Part shown: positions 9,374 to 18,653 of the stretch, piece by piece
How the letters are laid out: every line of letters begins with the position of its first letter
Numbering within the stretch: position 1 is the first letter of the stretch
DNA from: Pseudomonas viridiflava
GTDB lineage: Bacteria > Pseudomonadota > Gammaproteobacteria > Pseudomonadales > Pseudomonadaceae
Assembly (NCBI RefSeq): GCF_900583165.1
Contig: NZ_UTKY01000034.1
Span: 124,001 to 188,000, forward strand
Length of the DNA stretch: 64,000 nt
Reading direction: 5' to 3'
Translations under genes and position numbers: made by a program
The notes under the pieces: model-generated
What the model saw: only the letters and a program-made list of their open reading frames with translations
What the model was told of the DNA's origin: nothing
Database searches by the model: none

Positions 9374-12300
9374 TTACGCGACGTCCTTCCTCACTCGGAA
9401 CCACGCAGCATACAGGGCTGGCAGGAACAATAGGGTCAACGCCGTCGCCACAATCAAGCCTCCCATAATCGCCACGGCCATCGGCCCGAAGAACACGCTG
9501 CGCGACAGCGGAATCATCGCCAGCACGGCCGCCAGCGCAGTCAGCACAATCGGGCGGAAGCGGCGCACGGTGGCTTCGATGATCGCTTGCCAGGGTGCAA
9601 GGCCAGCCTTGATGTCTTGTTCGATCTGGTCCACCAGAATCACCGAGTTACGCATGATCATGCCCGACAGCGCGATGGTGCCGAGCATGGCCACAAAACC
9701 GAACGGCTGGCGGAAGATGAGCAGGAACAATGTCACGCCGATCAAGCCCAGCGGTGCCGTCAGAAACACCATCGCGGTGCGTGAGAAGCTGCGCAGTTGC
9801 AGCATCAGCAAGGTCAGCACCACCACGATAAATAGCGGTACACCGGCTTTTACCGAATTCTGACCGCGTGCGGAATCTTCGACGGTACCGCCTACGTCCA
9901 GCAGATAACCGTCCGGCAACTCGGCGCGTACGTCTGCAAGGGTCGGCAGGATTTGCTGAACCAGCGTCGCCGGTTGTTCCTTGCCATAGATATCGGCGCG
10001 AACGGTCACGGTGGGCAGGCGGTTACGGTGCCAGATGATGCCTTCCTCAAAACCGTATTCGAGGGTGGCGATCTGCGACAGCGCGACGCTTTTGCCGTTG
10101 TCGGTTGGCACCGCCAGGCTCGGCAGCAGCGACAGTTCAGTGCGTTCATGCACGGTGCCGCGCAGGAGGATTTCGATCAATTCGTTGTCCTCCCGGTATT
10201 GGCTGACGCTGGAACCGGTCAACGAACTCTGCAGGAATTTCGACAGGTTGGCGGTGCTTACGCCAAGGGCGCGGGCGCGGTCCTGATCGATATTCAAGTA
10301 GACGATTTTGCTCGGTTCTTCCCAGTCCAGGTGCACGTTGACCACGTGGGTATTTTCGCGAACCTTGGCCGCGACTTTGCGTGCCAGCGCGCGGACTTCT
10401 TCGATGTGCTCGCCGGTCACACGGAACTGCACCGGATAGCCCACGGGCGGGCCGTTTTCCAGGCGGGTGACACGCGAACGCAGGTCAGGAAATTGCTCGT
10501 TGAGGGTTTCGATCAGCCAGGTGCGCAGGCTTTCACGCTCCTCGATCGTCTTCGCCAGCACCACAATTTGCGCGAAGCTGGCGGCCGGCAGTTGCTGGTC
10601 CAGGGGCAGGTAGAAACGCGGCGAACCGGTGCCGACGTAGGCCACGTAGTTTTCGATCCCGGCATGATCCTTGAGCAGGGCTTCCAGGCGCTTGACCTGA
10701 TCGGCAGTGTTGCTCAGGGAGGCGCCTTCGGCCAGTTTCAGGTCGACCATCAGCTCCTGACGACCGGAGGCCGGGAAGAACTGCTGCGGCACAAAGCGAA
10801 ACAGCGCGACCGAGCCGATAAACAGCAGCACGGTCAGTACGATCACGGTTTTGCGTCGGCTGACGCACCACTCCACCAAACGTCTTACACGGTGGTAGAA
10901 CGGTGTTCCGTAGGGGTCCGGGCCATCAGTGCCGTGTTTGGCTGCGTGAATCTTCGCCAGATCCGGCAGGAGTTTTTCCCCCAGGTACGGCACAAATACG
11001 ACGGCGGCGACCCATGAGGCCAGCAATGCGATGGTCACGACCTGGAAAATCGAACGGGTGTATTCACCGGTGCTCGACTGTGCAGTGGCAATCGGCAGGA
11101 AGCCTGCGGCGGTGATCAACGTACCGGTGAGCATCGGGAATGCAGTGCTGGTCCAGGCGAAGCTCGCGGCCTTGAGCCGGTCGTAGCCCTGCTCCATTTT
11201 GATTGCCATCATTTCCACGGCGATAATCGCGTCATCCACCAGCAAACCGAGCGCCAGTACCAGCGCGCCGAGGGAGATCTTGTGCAGGCCGATGCCGAGG
11301 TAATACATGCTGGCAAAGGTCATCGCCAGCACTAAAGGAATTGCCAGGGCCACCACCATGCCGGTGCGTACGCCGAGGGAGAAAAAACTCACCAGCAAGA
11401 CGATGGCCAATGCCTCGGCCAACACCTGCACGAATTCGCCGACGCTGGTTTTCACCGCCGCCGGTTGGTCCGAAACCTTGCGCAGCTCCATGCCGGCCGG
11501 AAGGTTTTTCTGCAAACGTGCGAATTCGCCTTCGAGCGCCTTGCCCAGTACCAGGATATCGCCGCCGTCGCGCATCGCCACGGCCAGGCCAATGGCATCG
11601 GCGCCCATGTAGCGCATACGCGGTGCCGGTGGGTCGTTGAAGCCGCGGTGGATATCGGCCACGTCGCCGATACGGAAGGTGCGGTCGCCGACGCGAATCG
11701 GGAAGTCGCGGATCTCTTCCACGGTCTTGAAATTACCTGATACTCGCAGTTGCACGCGCTCACTCGGGGTTTCAAAGAACCCGGCGGTAGAGACTGCGTT
11801 CTGCTCCTGAAGCGCCTGTTGCACAGCCGCCAATGGCAGCCCGAGGGTGGCGAGCTTGAGGTTGGACAGCTCGATCCAGATCTTCTCGTCCTGTAGGCCG
11901 AGTAACTCGACCTTGCCCACATCCGCAACCCGTTGCAGCTGAATCTGGATACGGTCGGCGTAGTCCTTGAGCACGGCATAGTCAAAGCCGTCGCCGGTCA
12001 GGGCGTAGATATTGCCAAAGGTGGTGCCGAATTCGTCATTGAAAAACGGGCCCTGGATATCCGGCGGCAAGGTCTGGCGGATGTCGCTGATCTTCTTGCG
12101 CACCTGGTACCACAGCTCAGGAATCTGCACCGAATGCATGGAGTCGCGGGCAATGAACGTCACTGTGGACTCACCGGGGCGCGAGAACGAGACAATGCGC
12201 TCGTACTCGCCGGTTTCCATCAGCTTCTTTTCGATGCGTTCGGTGACCTGGCGCGAGACTTCCTGGGCCGTGGCCCCTGGCCAATTGGTCTTGATGACCA

Positions 12301-12439
12301 TGGCCTTGAAGGTAAACGGCGGGTCTTCGCTTTGCCCCAGCTTGGTGTAGGACAAGGTGCCAACCACGGCCAGCAGGATCATCAGGAACAGTACGATCTG
12401 GCGATTACGCAACGCCCATTCGGAAAGATTGAAACCCAT
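9374..12439 (-). CDS. mexK: RND efflux pump inner-membrane transporter (MexK-like)
   Basis: 1021-aa proton-driven RND transporter with the classic layout: first TM helix (about 13-32), large periplasmic loop, TM block from about 340 to 490, second periplasmic loop, TM block at the end. The acidic relay helix reads LALGLLVDDAIIAVE (about 395-409). Hydrophobe/amphiphile exporter type. It follows the adaptor gene by six bases and, with it and the divergent TetR gene, matches the lengths and order of P. aeruginosa mexJ-mexK-mexL (triclosan, tetracycline and erythromycin export). No outer-membrane channel gene is present, as for mexJK, which uses an unlinked channel. Confidence 0.85.
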   Translation of the reverse strand: MGFNLSEWALRNRQIVLFLMILLAVVGTLSYTKLGQSEDPPFTFKAMVIKTNWPGATAQEVSRQVTERIEKKLMETGEYERIVSFSRPGESTVTFIARDSMHSVQIPELWYQVRKKISDIRQTLPPDIQGPFFNDEFGTTFGNIYALTGDGFDYAVLKDYADRIQIQLQRVADVGKVELLGLQDEKIWIELSNLKLATLGLPLAAVQQALQEQNAVSTAGFFETPSERVQLRVSGNFKTVEEIRDFPIRVGDRTFRIGDVADIHRGFNDPPAPRMRYMGADAIGLAVAMRDGGDILVLGKALEGEFARLQKNLPAGMELRKVSDQPAAVKTSVGEFVQVLAEALAIVLLVSFFSLGVRTGMVVALAIPLVLAMTFASMYYLGIGLHKISLGALVLALGLLVDDAIIAVEMMAIKMEQGYDRLKAASFAWTSTAFPMLTGTLITAAGFLPIATAQSSTGEYTRSIFQVVTIALLASWVAAVVFVPYLGEKLLPDLAKIHAAKHGTDGPDPYGTPFYHRVRRLVEWCVSRRKTVIVLTVLLFIGSVALFRFVPQQFFPASGRQELMVDLKLAEGASLSNTADQVKRLEALLKDHAGIENYVAYVGTGSPRFYLPLDQQLPAASFAQIVVLAKTIEERESLRTWLIETLNEQFPDLRSRVTRLENGPPVGYPVQFRVTGEHIEEVRALARKVAAKVRENTHVVNVHLDWEEPSKIVYLNIDQDRARALGVSTANLSKFLQSSLTGSSVSQYREDNELIEILLRGTVHERTELSLLPSLAVPTDNGKSVALSQIATLEYGFEEGIIWHRNRLPTVTVRADIYGKEQPATLVQQILPTLADVRAELPDGYLLDVGGTVEDSARGQNSVKAGVPLFIVVVLTLLMLQLRSFSRTAMVFLTAPLGLIGVTLFLLIFRQPFGFVAMLGTIALSGMIMRNSVILVDQIEQDIKAGLAPWQAIIEATVRRFRPIVLTALAAVLAMIPLSRSVFFGPMAVAIMGGLIVATALTLLFLPALYAAWFRVRKDVA

Positions 12440-12445
12440 CGGGGA

Positions 12446-13546
12446 CTACTCCTTGGCCGCCAGATTCACCACTCGGTTGGACCGGTCCACCGGGCGCACG
12501 TGCTGGCCCTCATGGAGTACATGCACGCCGGCGGCGATCACCCAATCGGTGGGGGCCAGGCCTTCCAGCACCGGCAAGGTGTTTTCACCAAAGGCGCCGA
12601 TACGCACGGGTGTGCGCTTAAGGGTGTTATCCGGCTGAACCACCCAGACGTAGGACGCGCCGTTCTCTGCACTGAGGGCAGACAGCGGCACCGACAATGG
12701 AATTACACCGGCGGCCTGTATGAAAACCCGTGCACTTTGACCCAGTTCAGCCGGGACTTTGCCGCCAGTGAAAGCGACACGGGCAGCGAAGGTGCGCGAC
12801 TTCGGGTCTGCTGCCGGCGACAACTCACGAATACGCCCGGCAAAGCGTTGGTCGGGCTGGCTCCATAGCTCAACCGCCACCGGCTGGCCGATCTTGAAGC
12901 GGCCATAACCTTGCTCCGGCAGGCTGATCAGCACTTCGCGCTCGCCATCGGTGGCCAGGGTGAAGACGGTCTGGCCGGCAGAGACCACTTGGCCGACTTC
13001 CACCGCACGCTTGGCGACCACGCCATCCTGGGGCGCGCGCAATACGGAATAGCCCGCCTGATTGCTGGCCACGTCGAACTCAGCCTTGATCTGCTTGAGG
13101 CGCGCCTCACCGGATCGGTAGAGGTTTTCAGAATTGTCGTACTGGGAACGGCTGACCATCTGACGGTCCATCAGGGTCTTGTAGCGGTCTCGCTCGGCGC
13201 GCACCAGGCTCAGGTTAGCCTCGGCGGCGGCGACCTGGGCGCGGGCGGCTTCCAATTGCAGGCGAACGTCCTGGGGGTCGAGCTCGGCGAGAGGCTGGTT
13301 GGCCTTGACCCGCTCGCCCTCCTCCACCAGGCGTTTGCTGACTTTGCCACCGATGCGAAAGGCCAGGTCCGGTTCATAGCGGGCGCGCACTTCGCCAGGG
13401 AAGCTGTCGGCCGACTGTGCCGACGGCTGCGGTTGCACCACCATGGCCGGGCGGACGGTGGTCTGCACGGCTTCTTCATGACCACAGGCGGACAGGAGGA
13501 AAGCCAGGCTGACAGGCAACGCAAAGGGCAGGAAAGTGCTGCGCAT
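12446..13546 (-). CDS. mexJ: RND efflux periplasmic adaptor (MexJ-like)
   Basis: 366-aa membrane fusion protein linking the RND transporter to an outer-membrane channel. Signal peptide with lipobox LSAC (Cys 21) indicates a lipid-anchored periplasmic protein. It shows the lipoyl/hairpin/barrel order: FRIGGKVSKRLVEEGERVK (first lipoyl half), a coiled-coil hairpin about 100-160, then GVVAKRAVEVGQVVSAGQ (second lipoyl half) and a beta-barrel. It is the first gene of the minus-strand operon mexJ-mexK-lysE type exporter, transcribed from the shared intergenic region with mexL. Confidence 0.87.
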   Translation of the reverse strand: MRSTFLPFALPVSLAFLLSACGHEEAVQTTVRPAMVVQPQPSAQSADSFPGEVRARYEPDLAFRIGGKVSKRLVEEGERVKANQPLAELDPQDVRLQLEAARAQVAAAEANLSLVRAERDRYKTLMDRQMVSRSQYDNSENLYRSGEARLKQIKAEFDVASNQAGYSVLRAPQDGVVAKRAVEVGQVVSAGQTVFTLATDGEREVLISLPEQGYGRFKIGQPVAVELWSQPDQRFAGRIRELSPAADPKSRTFAARVAFTGGKVPAELGQSARVFIQAAGVIPLSVPLSALSAENGASYVWVVQPDNTLKRTPVRIGAFGENTLPVLEGLAPTDWVIAAGVHVLHEGQHVRPVDRSNRVVNLAAKE

Positions 13547-13583
13547 GCTGAAGGACCTTTCGCTAATGGTGCTAGGAATAATT

Positions 13584-13609
13584 ATACTGGCCGGTATGTT
13601 ATTAATACC
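13584..13609. promoter_or_regulatory. Candidate MexL-type operator
   Basis: The 92-base divergent gap between mexJ and mexL holds two overlapping inverted repeats. ATACTGGCCGGTAT (13584-13597) is palindromic except for one pair. GGTAT and ATACC (13593-13609) form perfect 5-base arms. GTAT half-sites are what I recall for MexL binding in P. aeruginosa. Assignment as repressor site is inference. Confidence 0.5.
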
Positions 13610-13638
13610 AAACTCACCAGTCCAGTATTAAAGTGAAA

Positions 13639-14274
13639 ATGTCCGACAATCCTATAAACACCAATAGCCCCGGGCGTCCCAAGGACATGGCAAAACGCCA
13701 GGCAATCCTCGACGCTGCGAAGATTTTGTTTTTGAGTAAGGGTTATGCCAGCACCAGCATGGACGCGGTGGCACTGGAGGCGGGCGTGTCGAAATTGACC
13801 GTCTATAGCCACTTCACTGACAAAGAAACCTTGTTCACCGCCGCCGTAGTGGCGACCTGCGAGGAACAATTGCCGGTGATGTACTTCGAACTGCCGGGCG
13901 GCATGCCCGTAGAGACGGTGCTGCTGAATATTGCGCGGGGGTTCCATCGCCTGATCAATAGCGAGGAATCAGTGAACCTGCACCGCCTGATGATGACCAC
14001 CGGCAATCAGGACGTGAAGCTTTCACAGATCTTTTTCGAAGCCGGCCCGATGCGCATGCTGCAAGGCATGGAGCGTCTGCTCTGCAAGATCGACCAGAGC
14101 GGCGCCCTGAGCATCGACAAGCCGTTTACCGCGGCCGAGCATTTCTTCTGCTTGCTCAAGGGCACGGCGAATTTTTGCTTGCTGTATGGGTGTGGCGGGC
14201 AGTTGAGTGAGCAAGCCGCCGAGGCGCATGTTCAGGATGTGGTGGGGTTGTTTATGCGGGCTTATCGGGCCTGA
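13639..14274 (+). CDS. mexL: TetR-family repressor (MexL-like)
   Basis: 211-aa TetR regulator. The N-terminal helix-turn-helix is clear: ILDAAKILFLSKGYASTSMD then ALEAGVSKLTVYSHFTDKE (about residues 18-58). The C-terminal ligand domain is of the AefR-like type. It is divergent from the mexJ-mexK operon, so it probably represses both directions. The ATG at 13639 is preferred over an in-frame GTG six bases earlier. Size and position equal P. aeruginosa MexL; the inducing ligand is not predictable. Confidence 0.82.
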   Translation: MSDNPINTNSPGRPKDMAKRQAILDAAKILFLSKGYASTSMDAVALEAGVSKLTVYSHFTDKETLFTAAVVATCEEQLPVMYFELPGGMPVETVLLNIARGFHRLINSEESVNLHRLMMTTGNQDVKLSQIFFEAGPMRMLQGMERLLCKIDQSGALSIDKPFTAAEHFFCLLKGTANFCLLYGCGGQLSEQAAEAHVQDVVGLFMRAYRA

Positions 14275-14299
14275 GGCCTTGTGTTGTCTGGGCTGACCC

Positions 14300-14419
14300 C
14301 ATCGGGGGCAAGTCGAATCGTCGCACCGCCCCTCCCACATTTACTGCATTCACACATTTTGACCTGTGAACACAGTCAGTGTGGGAGGGGCGGTGCGACG
14401 ATTCGACTTGCCCCCGATG
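14300..14419. repeat. REP pair with extended 40-bp arms
   Basis: Arms 14300-14339 and 14380-14419 are perfect 40-base inverted repeats around a 40-base spacer. Each arm carries GTGGGAGGGGC at one end, CTTGCCCCCGATG at the other, and an inserted core (GGTGCGACGATTCGACTTGC). It lies between the convergent mexL and rsmJ genes. Confidence 0.9.
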
Positions 14420-14442
14420 AGGCCAGCAAGACCAGAGAAGAT

Positions 14443-15225
14443 TCAAGGCTTGAGCGCCTTCTTGGGATAGATGTCATACCGACTGGACTTCCCATCCAAC
14501 GCATGACTCGGCTTGGGCCCTTCAATACACGGCGCCTTGCGCGGGCGCTTGACCACCACCCGGTGGCTGGCCAAGGCCAGTGCCGCCGCCAGCAATGCCG
14601 GCGCATCCGGATCATCGCCTACCAGCGGCCGGAACAGACGCATTTCCTTCTTCACCAGGGCGGTTTTCTCACGGTGCGGGAACATCGGGTCCAGGTAGAT
14701 CACCTGGGGCGGCTCGCCCTCCCAATTACGCATCACGTCGATGGAATTGCCCTTGAGCAGTTTCATCCGCGCCACGATCGGCGCCACCTCAAAGTCATCC
14801 GCACCCCGTGCCAGCCCATCTTCAAGCAAGGCACCGATCAGCGGCTGACGCTCGATCAGGTTCATCTCGCAACCCAGGCTGGCCAGCACAAAAGCGTCCT
14901 TACCCAACCCCGCCGTGGCATCCAGCACCCGTGGGCGCACGCCTTGGGCAACGCCCACGGCCTTGGCGATCATCTGCCCGCTGCCACCGCCATACAACCG
15001 CCGGTGCGCCGCGCCACCTTCGACGAAGTCGACCCGCACCGGCCCCGGTGCGTCAGGCCCAAGCTGTTGCAACTGTAGGCCATGCTCGCCGACTTGCAGG
15101 GAAAACTCCGCGTCGTCCAGCTGTAAGGGCAAGCCGAGCTGCGATGCCCAGTGCTCGGCACGGTCCTTGAAACCCTCGCCCATGGCCTCGACCTGGATGC
15201 GGCTGGCTGCTGGTTGTTCGCTCAT
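14443..15225 (-). CDS. rsmJ: 16S rRNA (guanine-1516-N2)-methyltransferase
   Basis: 260-aa SAM-dependent enzyme that makes m2G1516 in 16S rRNA. It has the SAM motif [18 protein letters not shown] (about residue 100) and a family-typical motif [12 protein letters not shown] (about 177). The frame also allows TTG one codon upstream (TTGATG); the ATG at 15225 is chosen. Length and motifs match RsmJ (YhiQ). Divergent from the repeat protein gene at 15322. Confidence 0.93.
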   Translation of the reverse strand: MSEQPAASRIQVEAMGEGFKDRAEHWASQLGLPLQLDDAEFSLQVGEHGLQLQQLGPDAPGPVRVDFVEGGAAHRRLYGGGSGQMIAKAVGVAQGVRPRVLDATAGLGKDAFVLASLGCEMNLIERQPLIGALLEDGLARGADDFEVAPIVARMKLLKGNSIDVMRNWEGEPPQVIYLDPMFPHREKTALVKKEMRLFRPLVGDDPDAPALLAAALALASHRVVVKRPRKAPCIEGPKPSHALDGKSSRYDIYPKKALKP

Positions 15226-15321
15226 CAATCGCTACGCTCAAAAATATTAAGGATCGGCAAACATCGGCCGATAAAAAAAATAGTCAGGTATTTTGCCAGA
15301 GCTGAGCGTCGACCGAAAAAA

Positions 15322-15942
15322 ATGTCAGACATTCTTCCCCTAACCATCGGTGTACTGCCGACCCACAACCACTACGGCCTGCGCAATACCCAAGCGCTGG
15401 CCGGGGTGAGTCATGTGTGGCAGGACTTCTTCGCCCGTGCGTTGGCCGAGCAGCTCGGCGCTACGCCGGACGCGCTGGCCGCCCAGGCGCCAGCACCGCT
15501 GGACCCGGCAGTAGAACCCAGCGCCGGCGCCGACCTGTTGTCGCAGATCCTCACCCAGCGTGAGTGCGACGTGAAAGACACCGAAATCGCCCCGCCTGAA
15601 CCGTTGTTCCTGCCCATCGCCGAATTCGAAACCGACTTGCTGCCACCGGCCGCAGAGCCGTTCCCGGACGAAGAAATCGTCGCCCAACAGCGCCAGCAGA
15701 ATTTCGAAAGCGGTTGGGTTCGCCCCATCGTGCTGACCGCCGGCCAGCCGCTACCTGAACCAGGCGCGGCGCCGCAACCGCGCCCACTGCACCTGCCCAT
15801 CGCCGAGTTCGAACTGGACCTGCTGCCTCCAGCCGCCGACCCGTACCCAGCCGAAGAACTGGTGGCACAGCAGAAGGCCCTGGATTTCGACTACTACTGG
15901 GCACGCCCATTGATTACCCAGAACCTGCGTTTGGCCGCCTAA
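15322..15942 (+). CDS. Hypothetical protein with two internal repeats
   Basis: 206-aa acidic proline-rich protein of unknown function. Residues 92-137 and 153-198 are two copies of one unit sharing 29 of 46 positions. Each contains LPIAEFE, DLLPPAA and VAQQ and ends in a W-x-RP motif. The N-terminal half (1-80) has no repeat. No signal peptide or membrane helix is visible. The frame stays open upstream to 15151, but that part overlaps rsmJ and lacks a ribosome site; the ATG at 15322 follows an A-rich tract and is chosen with some doubt. It ends three bases before the convergent extensin-like gene. Confidence 0.72.
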   Translation: MSDILPLTIGVLPTHNHYGLRNTQALAGVSHVWQDFFARALAEQLGATPDALAAQAPAPLDPAVEPSAGADLLSQILTQRECDVKDTEIAPPEPLFLPIAEFETDLLPPAAEPFPDEEIVAQQRQQNFESGWVRPIVLTAGQPLPEPGAAPQPRPLHLPIAEFELDLLPPAADPYPAEELVAQQKALDFDYYWARPLITQNLRLAA

Positions 15943-15945
15943 CAC

Positions 15946-16644
15946 TCAGCGACAGACCCACCACCGCCCCATATCCAGATGAAAGTGGTTACGGTGCGCG
16001 GCGTTGTAATCCGGGCTCAACACCACATTGAAATCATCGCAGGCGCCGTCCCGGACCTGTCGCAGAAACCGCGCATTCGCCCCCTCCCCCGGCCAATCCT
16101 TGAGCACGCTGATGCTGCGCCCGTCCGCCAGGCGAAACCCGGCGATGTCCAGGGCATTAGCCGAAGCATGCTGGCTGAGCCTACCCTCGGCACGGTTATA
16201 CATATTGCGACAGGCAAAGCTGCCCAGGTGATCGACCCGCGTCACCGCCTGGCCGTACACAGCTTGAGCCGCCGGTTGCAGGCTGTGGCGCTCGAACAAC
16301 GCAAAGGCCACGGCCAGCGGGCAACTGGCCAGAAAACTGCTGCTTAGGCCAACGTCTGCGCCTTGCACGCGCAAGGTGTTGCGCAATGGGCACGCGGCAT
16401 CGGCCGGTGAATCGGCCTGATGGCTGACGCGCAACCCGGAGGTCTTCAGCACCTGGTCGCACAGTGCCGGATCATTCTGTAGACGGCCCAGCTTGTAACG
16501 CGTCAACAGGTTGGGGGTTGCGCGCACATCCAGCGGTGCCCATGGGTTCCACTCAGGCGCCAACGGCACCCAGCCACGCCAGACGCCAATCGCCAACGCG
16601 CCCGCCAGCAACAGCAACACACCCACAACCTTGAAAAAGCGCAC
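15946..16644 (-). CDS. Extensin-like C-terminal domain protein
   Basis: 232 aa with an N-terminal membrane anchor (about residues 5-24) and an extracytoplasmic extensin-like C-terminal domain. The domain is recognised by CRNMYNRAEGRLSQHASANA, a few residues before DIAGF, and the closing HRNHFHLDMG. The conserved His/Asp residues resemble those of D-Ala-D-Ala carboxypeptidase-like (peptidase M15-like) metal sites, so a cell-wall role is possible but unproven. Its start lies four bases after the stop of the PEP-mutase-like gene, suggesting an operon. Confidence 0.85.
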   Translation of the reverse strand: MRFFKVVGVLLLLAGALAIGVWRGWVPLAPEWNPWAPLDVRATPNLLTRYKLGRLQNDPALCDQVLKTSGLRVSHQADSPADAACPLRNTLRVQGADVGLSSSFLASCPLAVAFALFERHSLQPAAQAVYGQAVTRVDHLGSFACRNMYNRAEGRLSQHASANALDIAGFRLADGRSISVLKDWPGEGANARFLRQVRDGACDDFNVVLSPDYNAAHRNHFHLDMGRWWVCR

Positions 16645-16647
16645 CGC

Positions 16648-17475
16648 TTAGTCCTTAAAAAACTGGTTGGCCTGGCTGAACGGCATCTTGCGTTCAGTGA
16701 AGGTAAAGGTGCCCAACTCATACACCTCTTGCGCCGCCCGGTAGAACTCGCCATACGCGGCCAGCGCCATGGCCGAGCCGACGCTGATACGCCGCACGCC
16801 CATTTCGCTCAGTTGCACCACGCTGAGGTTCAAGCCGCCGGACATCAGCACATTCACCGGTTTGGGCGCGACCGCCCTGACCACCGCCAGTACTTCCTCG
16901 GCACTGCGAAGGCCCGGTGCGTACAGCACGTCGGCACCGGCTTCGGCGTAGACTTGCAAGCGGCGGATAGTGTCAGCTAAATCCAGGCGACCATGCAGGA
17001 GATTTTCCGCGCGGGCGGTCAGGGTGAAGGGGAATGGCAGGCTGCGGGCAGCGACGACGGCGGCTTCTACACGCTCGACAGACAAATCAAACGGGTAGAT
17101 CGGGTCAATGGCGATACCGGTGGCGTCCTCAATGGAGCCGCCGACGATGCCAGTCGCTGCCGCGCGCAGGATCGTTTGCGCGCAGCCTTCGGGCGTGTCG
17201 CTGAAACCGTTTTCCAGATCCGCAGCCACCGGCAACGCAGTGGCTTGGGCGATCATCGACGCATTGACCAACGTGTCGTCCAGCGACAGCGCCCCCTCCG
17301 CATCCGGCCGCCCCAGGCTGAACGCATACCCCGCGCTGGTGGTGGCCAAGGCTTCAAACCCGAGGCTGGCCAGCATGATGGCCGAGCCCGCATCCCACGG
17401 GTTGGGCATCACGAAGGCGCGGTCACGCTGGTGCAACGCTTTGAAGGTTTCGGCGCGAAGGGCTTGAGCATCCAT
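16648..17475 (-). CDS. Isocitrate lyase/PEP mutase family enzyme
   Basis: 275-aa TIM-barrel protein of the isocitrate lyase/phosphoenolpyruvate mutase superfamily. Key stretches are FVMPNPWDAGSAIMLASLGF (substrate-loop start), VAADLENGFSD (metal-binding acidic residues) and GSIEDATG. It lacks the isocitrate lyase KKCGH signature. Oxaloacetate decarboxylase, methylisocitrate-lyase-like or C-P lyase activity is possible; substrate unknown. The ribosome site AGGAG precedes the ATG. Probably co-transcribed with the extensin-like gene. Confidence 0.82.
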   Translation of the reverse strand: MDAQALRAETFKALHQRDRAFVMPNPWDAGSAIMLASLGFEALATTSAGYAFSLGRPDAEGALSLDDTLVNASMIAQATALPVAADLENGFSDTPEGCAQTILRAAATGIVGGSIEDATGIAIDPIYPFDLSVERVEAAVVAARSLPFPFTLTARAENLLHGRLDLADTIRRLQVYAEAGADVLYAPGLRSAEEVLAVVRAVAPKPVNVLMSGGLNLSVVQLSEMGVRRISVGSAMALAAYGEFYRAAQEVYELGTFTFTERKMPFSQANQFFKD

Positions 17476-17502
17476 GTCTGACTCCTGGCGAAAAAAGGAG
17501 CC

Positions 17503-18363
17503 CTAGAGTAACCCCAGTTGCTCCGCTGCGGGTTGCCGATCCAGGGTCGGCAGCGCTGGCAAGCCAGGCAGGCGAGCCATCAGCTTGGCGTGAAAGCGCA
17601 AGGCCAGCTGGGCGGCGAGGCGGTTATCCGAGGTGTGCAGAAATACATAGGGGGTGCGGCCCTCCTCGATCCAGCCGGCGACCTTTTCCACCCAGGGGTT
17701 CAAAAACGGGTCGTTGGCCTCCAGCTCCGGATGGCCAATAAACCGCACCTGGGGAAATAGCGTGAGTGCGGCCGGACGGGGCGGCACCTTGGGTTTCTTC
17801 GACTGGGCATGCAGCACGGCGGCCGAAGTGGACGTGCAGCTGAACAGCGGGCGCGAGTCCAGGCAGATCCGTTCAACGCCGCGGTCACGCAACAAGCGAT
17901 TGAGACTGCGCTCGGCGTCACCCTTGGCGAAAAACTCCGGGTGGCGCACTTCCACTGCCAGCGGCCGCTGCAGACCATCGATAAAACCGGCCAGTTCGCC
18001 CAGGCGTTGTGGCGAAAAACTCGCCGACAGTTGCAGCCACAGGGGCGAAACACGCTCACCCAATGGGCTCATCAAACCAACAAAACTCTCTGCCGCTGGC
18101 AATTGCTGGCGCAGGTCGCCGCCGTGGCTGATGTCACCGGGAAACTTGGCCGTGAAGCGAAAATCCTGCGGCATGATCTCGGCCCAGCGCTGCACCGTGG
18201 CGGCCGAAGGCCGGGCGTAGAATGTGGTATTGCCTTCAACCGCGTTGAAGACTTGGGAATAAAGGGCGAGGTAGTCGCTGGAACGGGCGTCGGCGGGGTA
18301 CAGGTAGTCGCGCCAAGCGTTTTCACTCCAGGACGGGCAACCAATAAAATAAGGCAGGCGCAT
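17503..18363 (-). CDS. DUF72 domain protein
   Basis: 286-aa protein of the DUF72 (YecE-like) TIM-barrel family, recognised from the start IGCPSWSENAWRDYLYP and the later TFYARPSAATVQRWAE. Function of the family is unknown. The start at 18363 overlaps the stop of the upstream gene (TGATG), which favours this ATG over an in-frame one at 18402 and shows translational coupling with the 96-aa protein. Confidence 0.85.
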   Translation of the reverse strand: MRLPYFIGCPSWSENAWRDYLYPADARSSDYLALYSQVFNAVEGNTTFYARPSAATVQRWAEIMPQDFRFTAKFPGDISHGGDLRQQLPAAESFVGLMSPLGERVSPLWLQLSASFSPQRLGELAGFIDGLQRPLAVEVRHPEFFAKGDAERSLNRLLRDRGVERICLDSRPLFSCTSTSAAVLHAQSKKPKVPPRPAALTLFPQVRFIGHPELEANDPFLNPWVEKVAGWIEEGRTPYVFLHTSDNRLAAQLALRFHAKLMARLPGLPALPTLDRQPAAEQLGLL

Positions 18364-18653
18364 CAGATGTGAATATCGAGACCCAGCACTTCCATATCCC
18401 ATTCGACAAAACCGGCAGTGGTCAGGTAACTGGCCAGGGCGGTGGCAACGCTTTTGCTCATGGAACGCGGGAAGACCATGTCTTGCTGACGGGCGGGAAG
18501 ACCGCTGATACGCGCTTGGGAATTGGACTGCGCGTCGGCTTGGACTTCGATGAAGTCCGGCGAGTCCTCGACGGAGTCGTCCACAGCAACGTTAGCCTTA
18601 CGTGGCTTACGTTTGATTGGATACGACTGTGAGGAAAAGCCATCAATACGCAT
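18363..18653 (-). CDS. Conserved small hypothetical protein
   Basis: 96-aa protein, basic at the N-terminus (KRKPRKANVAV) and acidic in the middle, without signal or membrane segment. I know of no domain. It is directly coupled to the DUF72 gene by a one-base overlap. By order it corresponds to a small conserved gene next to tsaB in other Pseudomonas, as far as I remember. Codon use is ordinary. Confidence 0.7.
   Translation of the reverse strand: MRIDGFSSQSYPIKRKPRKANVAVDDSVEDSPDFIEVQADAQSNSQARISGLPARQQDMVFPRSMSKSVATALASYLTTAGFVEWDMEVLGLDIHI

Noticed and set aside
9953..11017. 354-codon plus-strand frame opposite mexK
   Set aside because: Shadow of the high-GC minus-strand gene; His/Gln/Arg-rich composition and no family similarity. 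The same reasoning applies to the long frames opposite ppc (22166-23242), lysS (30039-31688), wspE (37417-39912), plsB (4589-6709) and kup (59130-60548).
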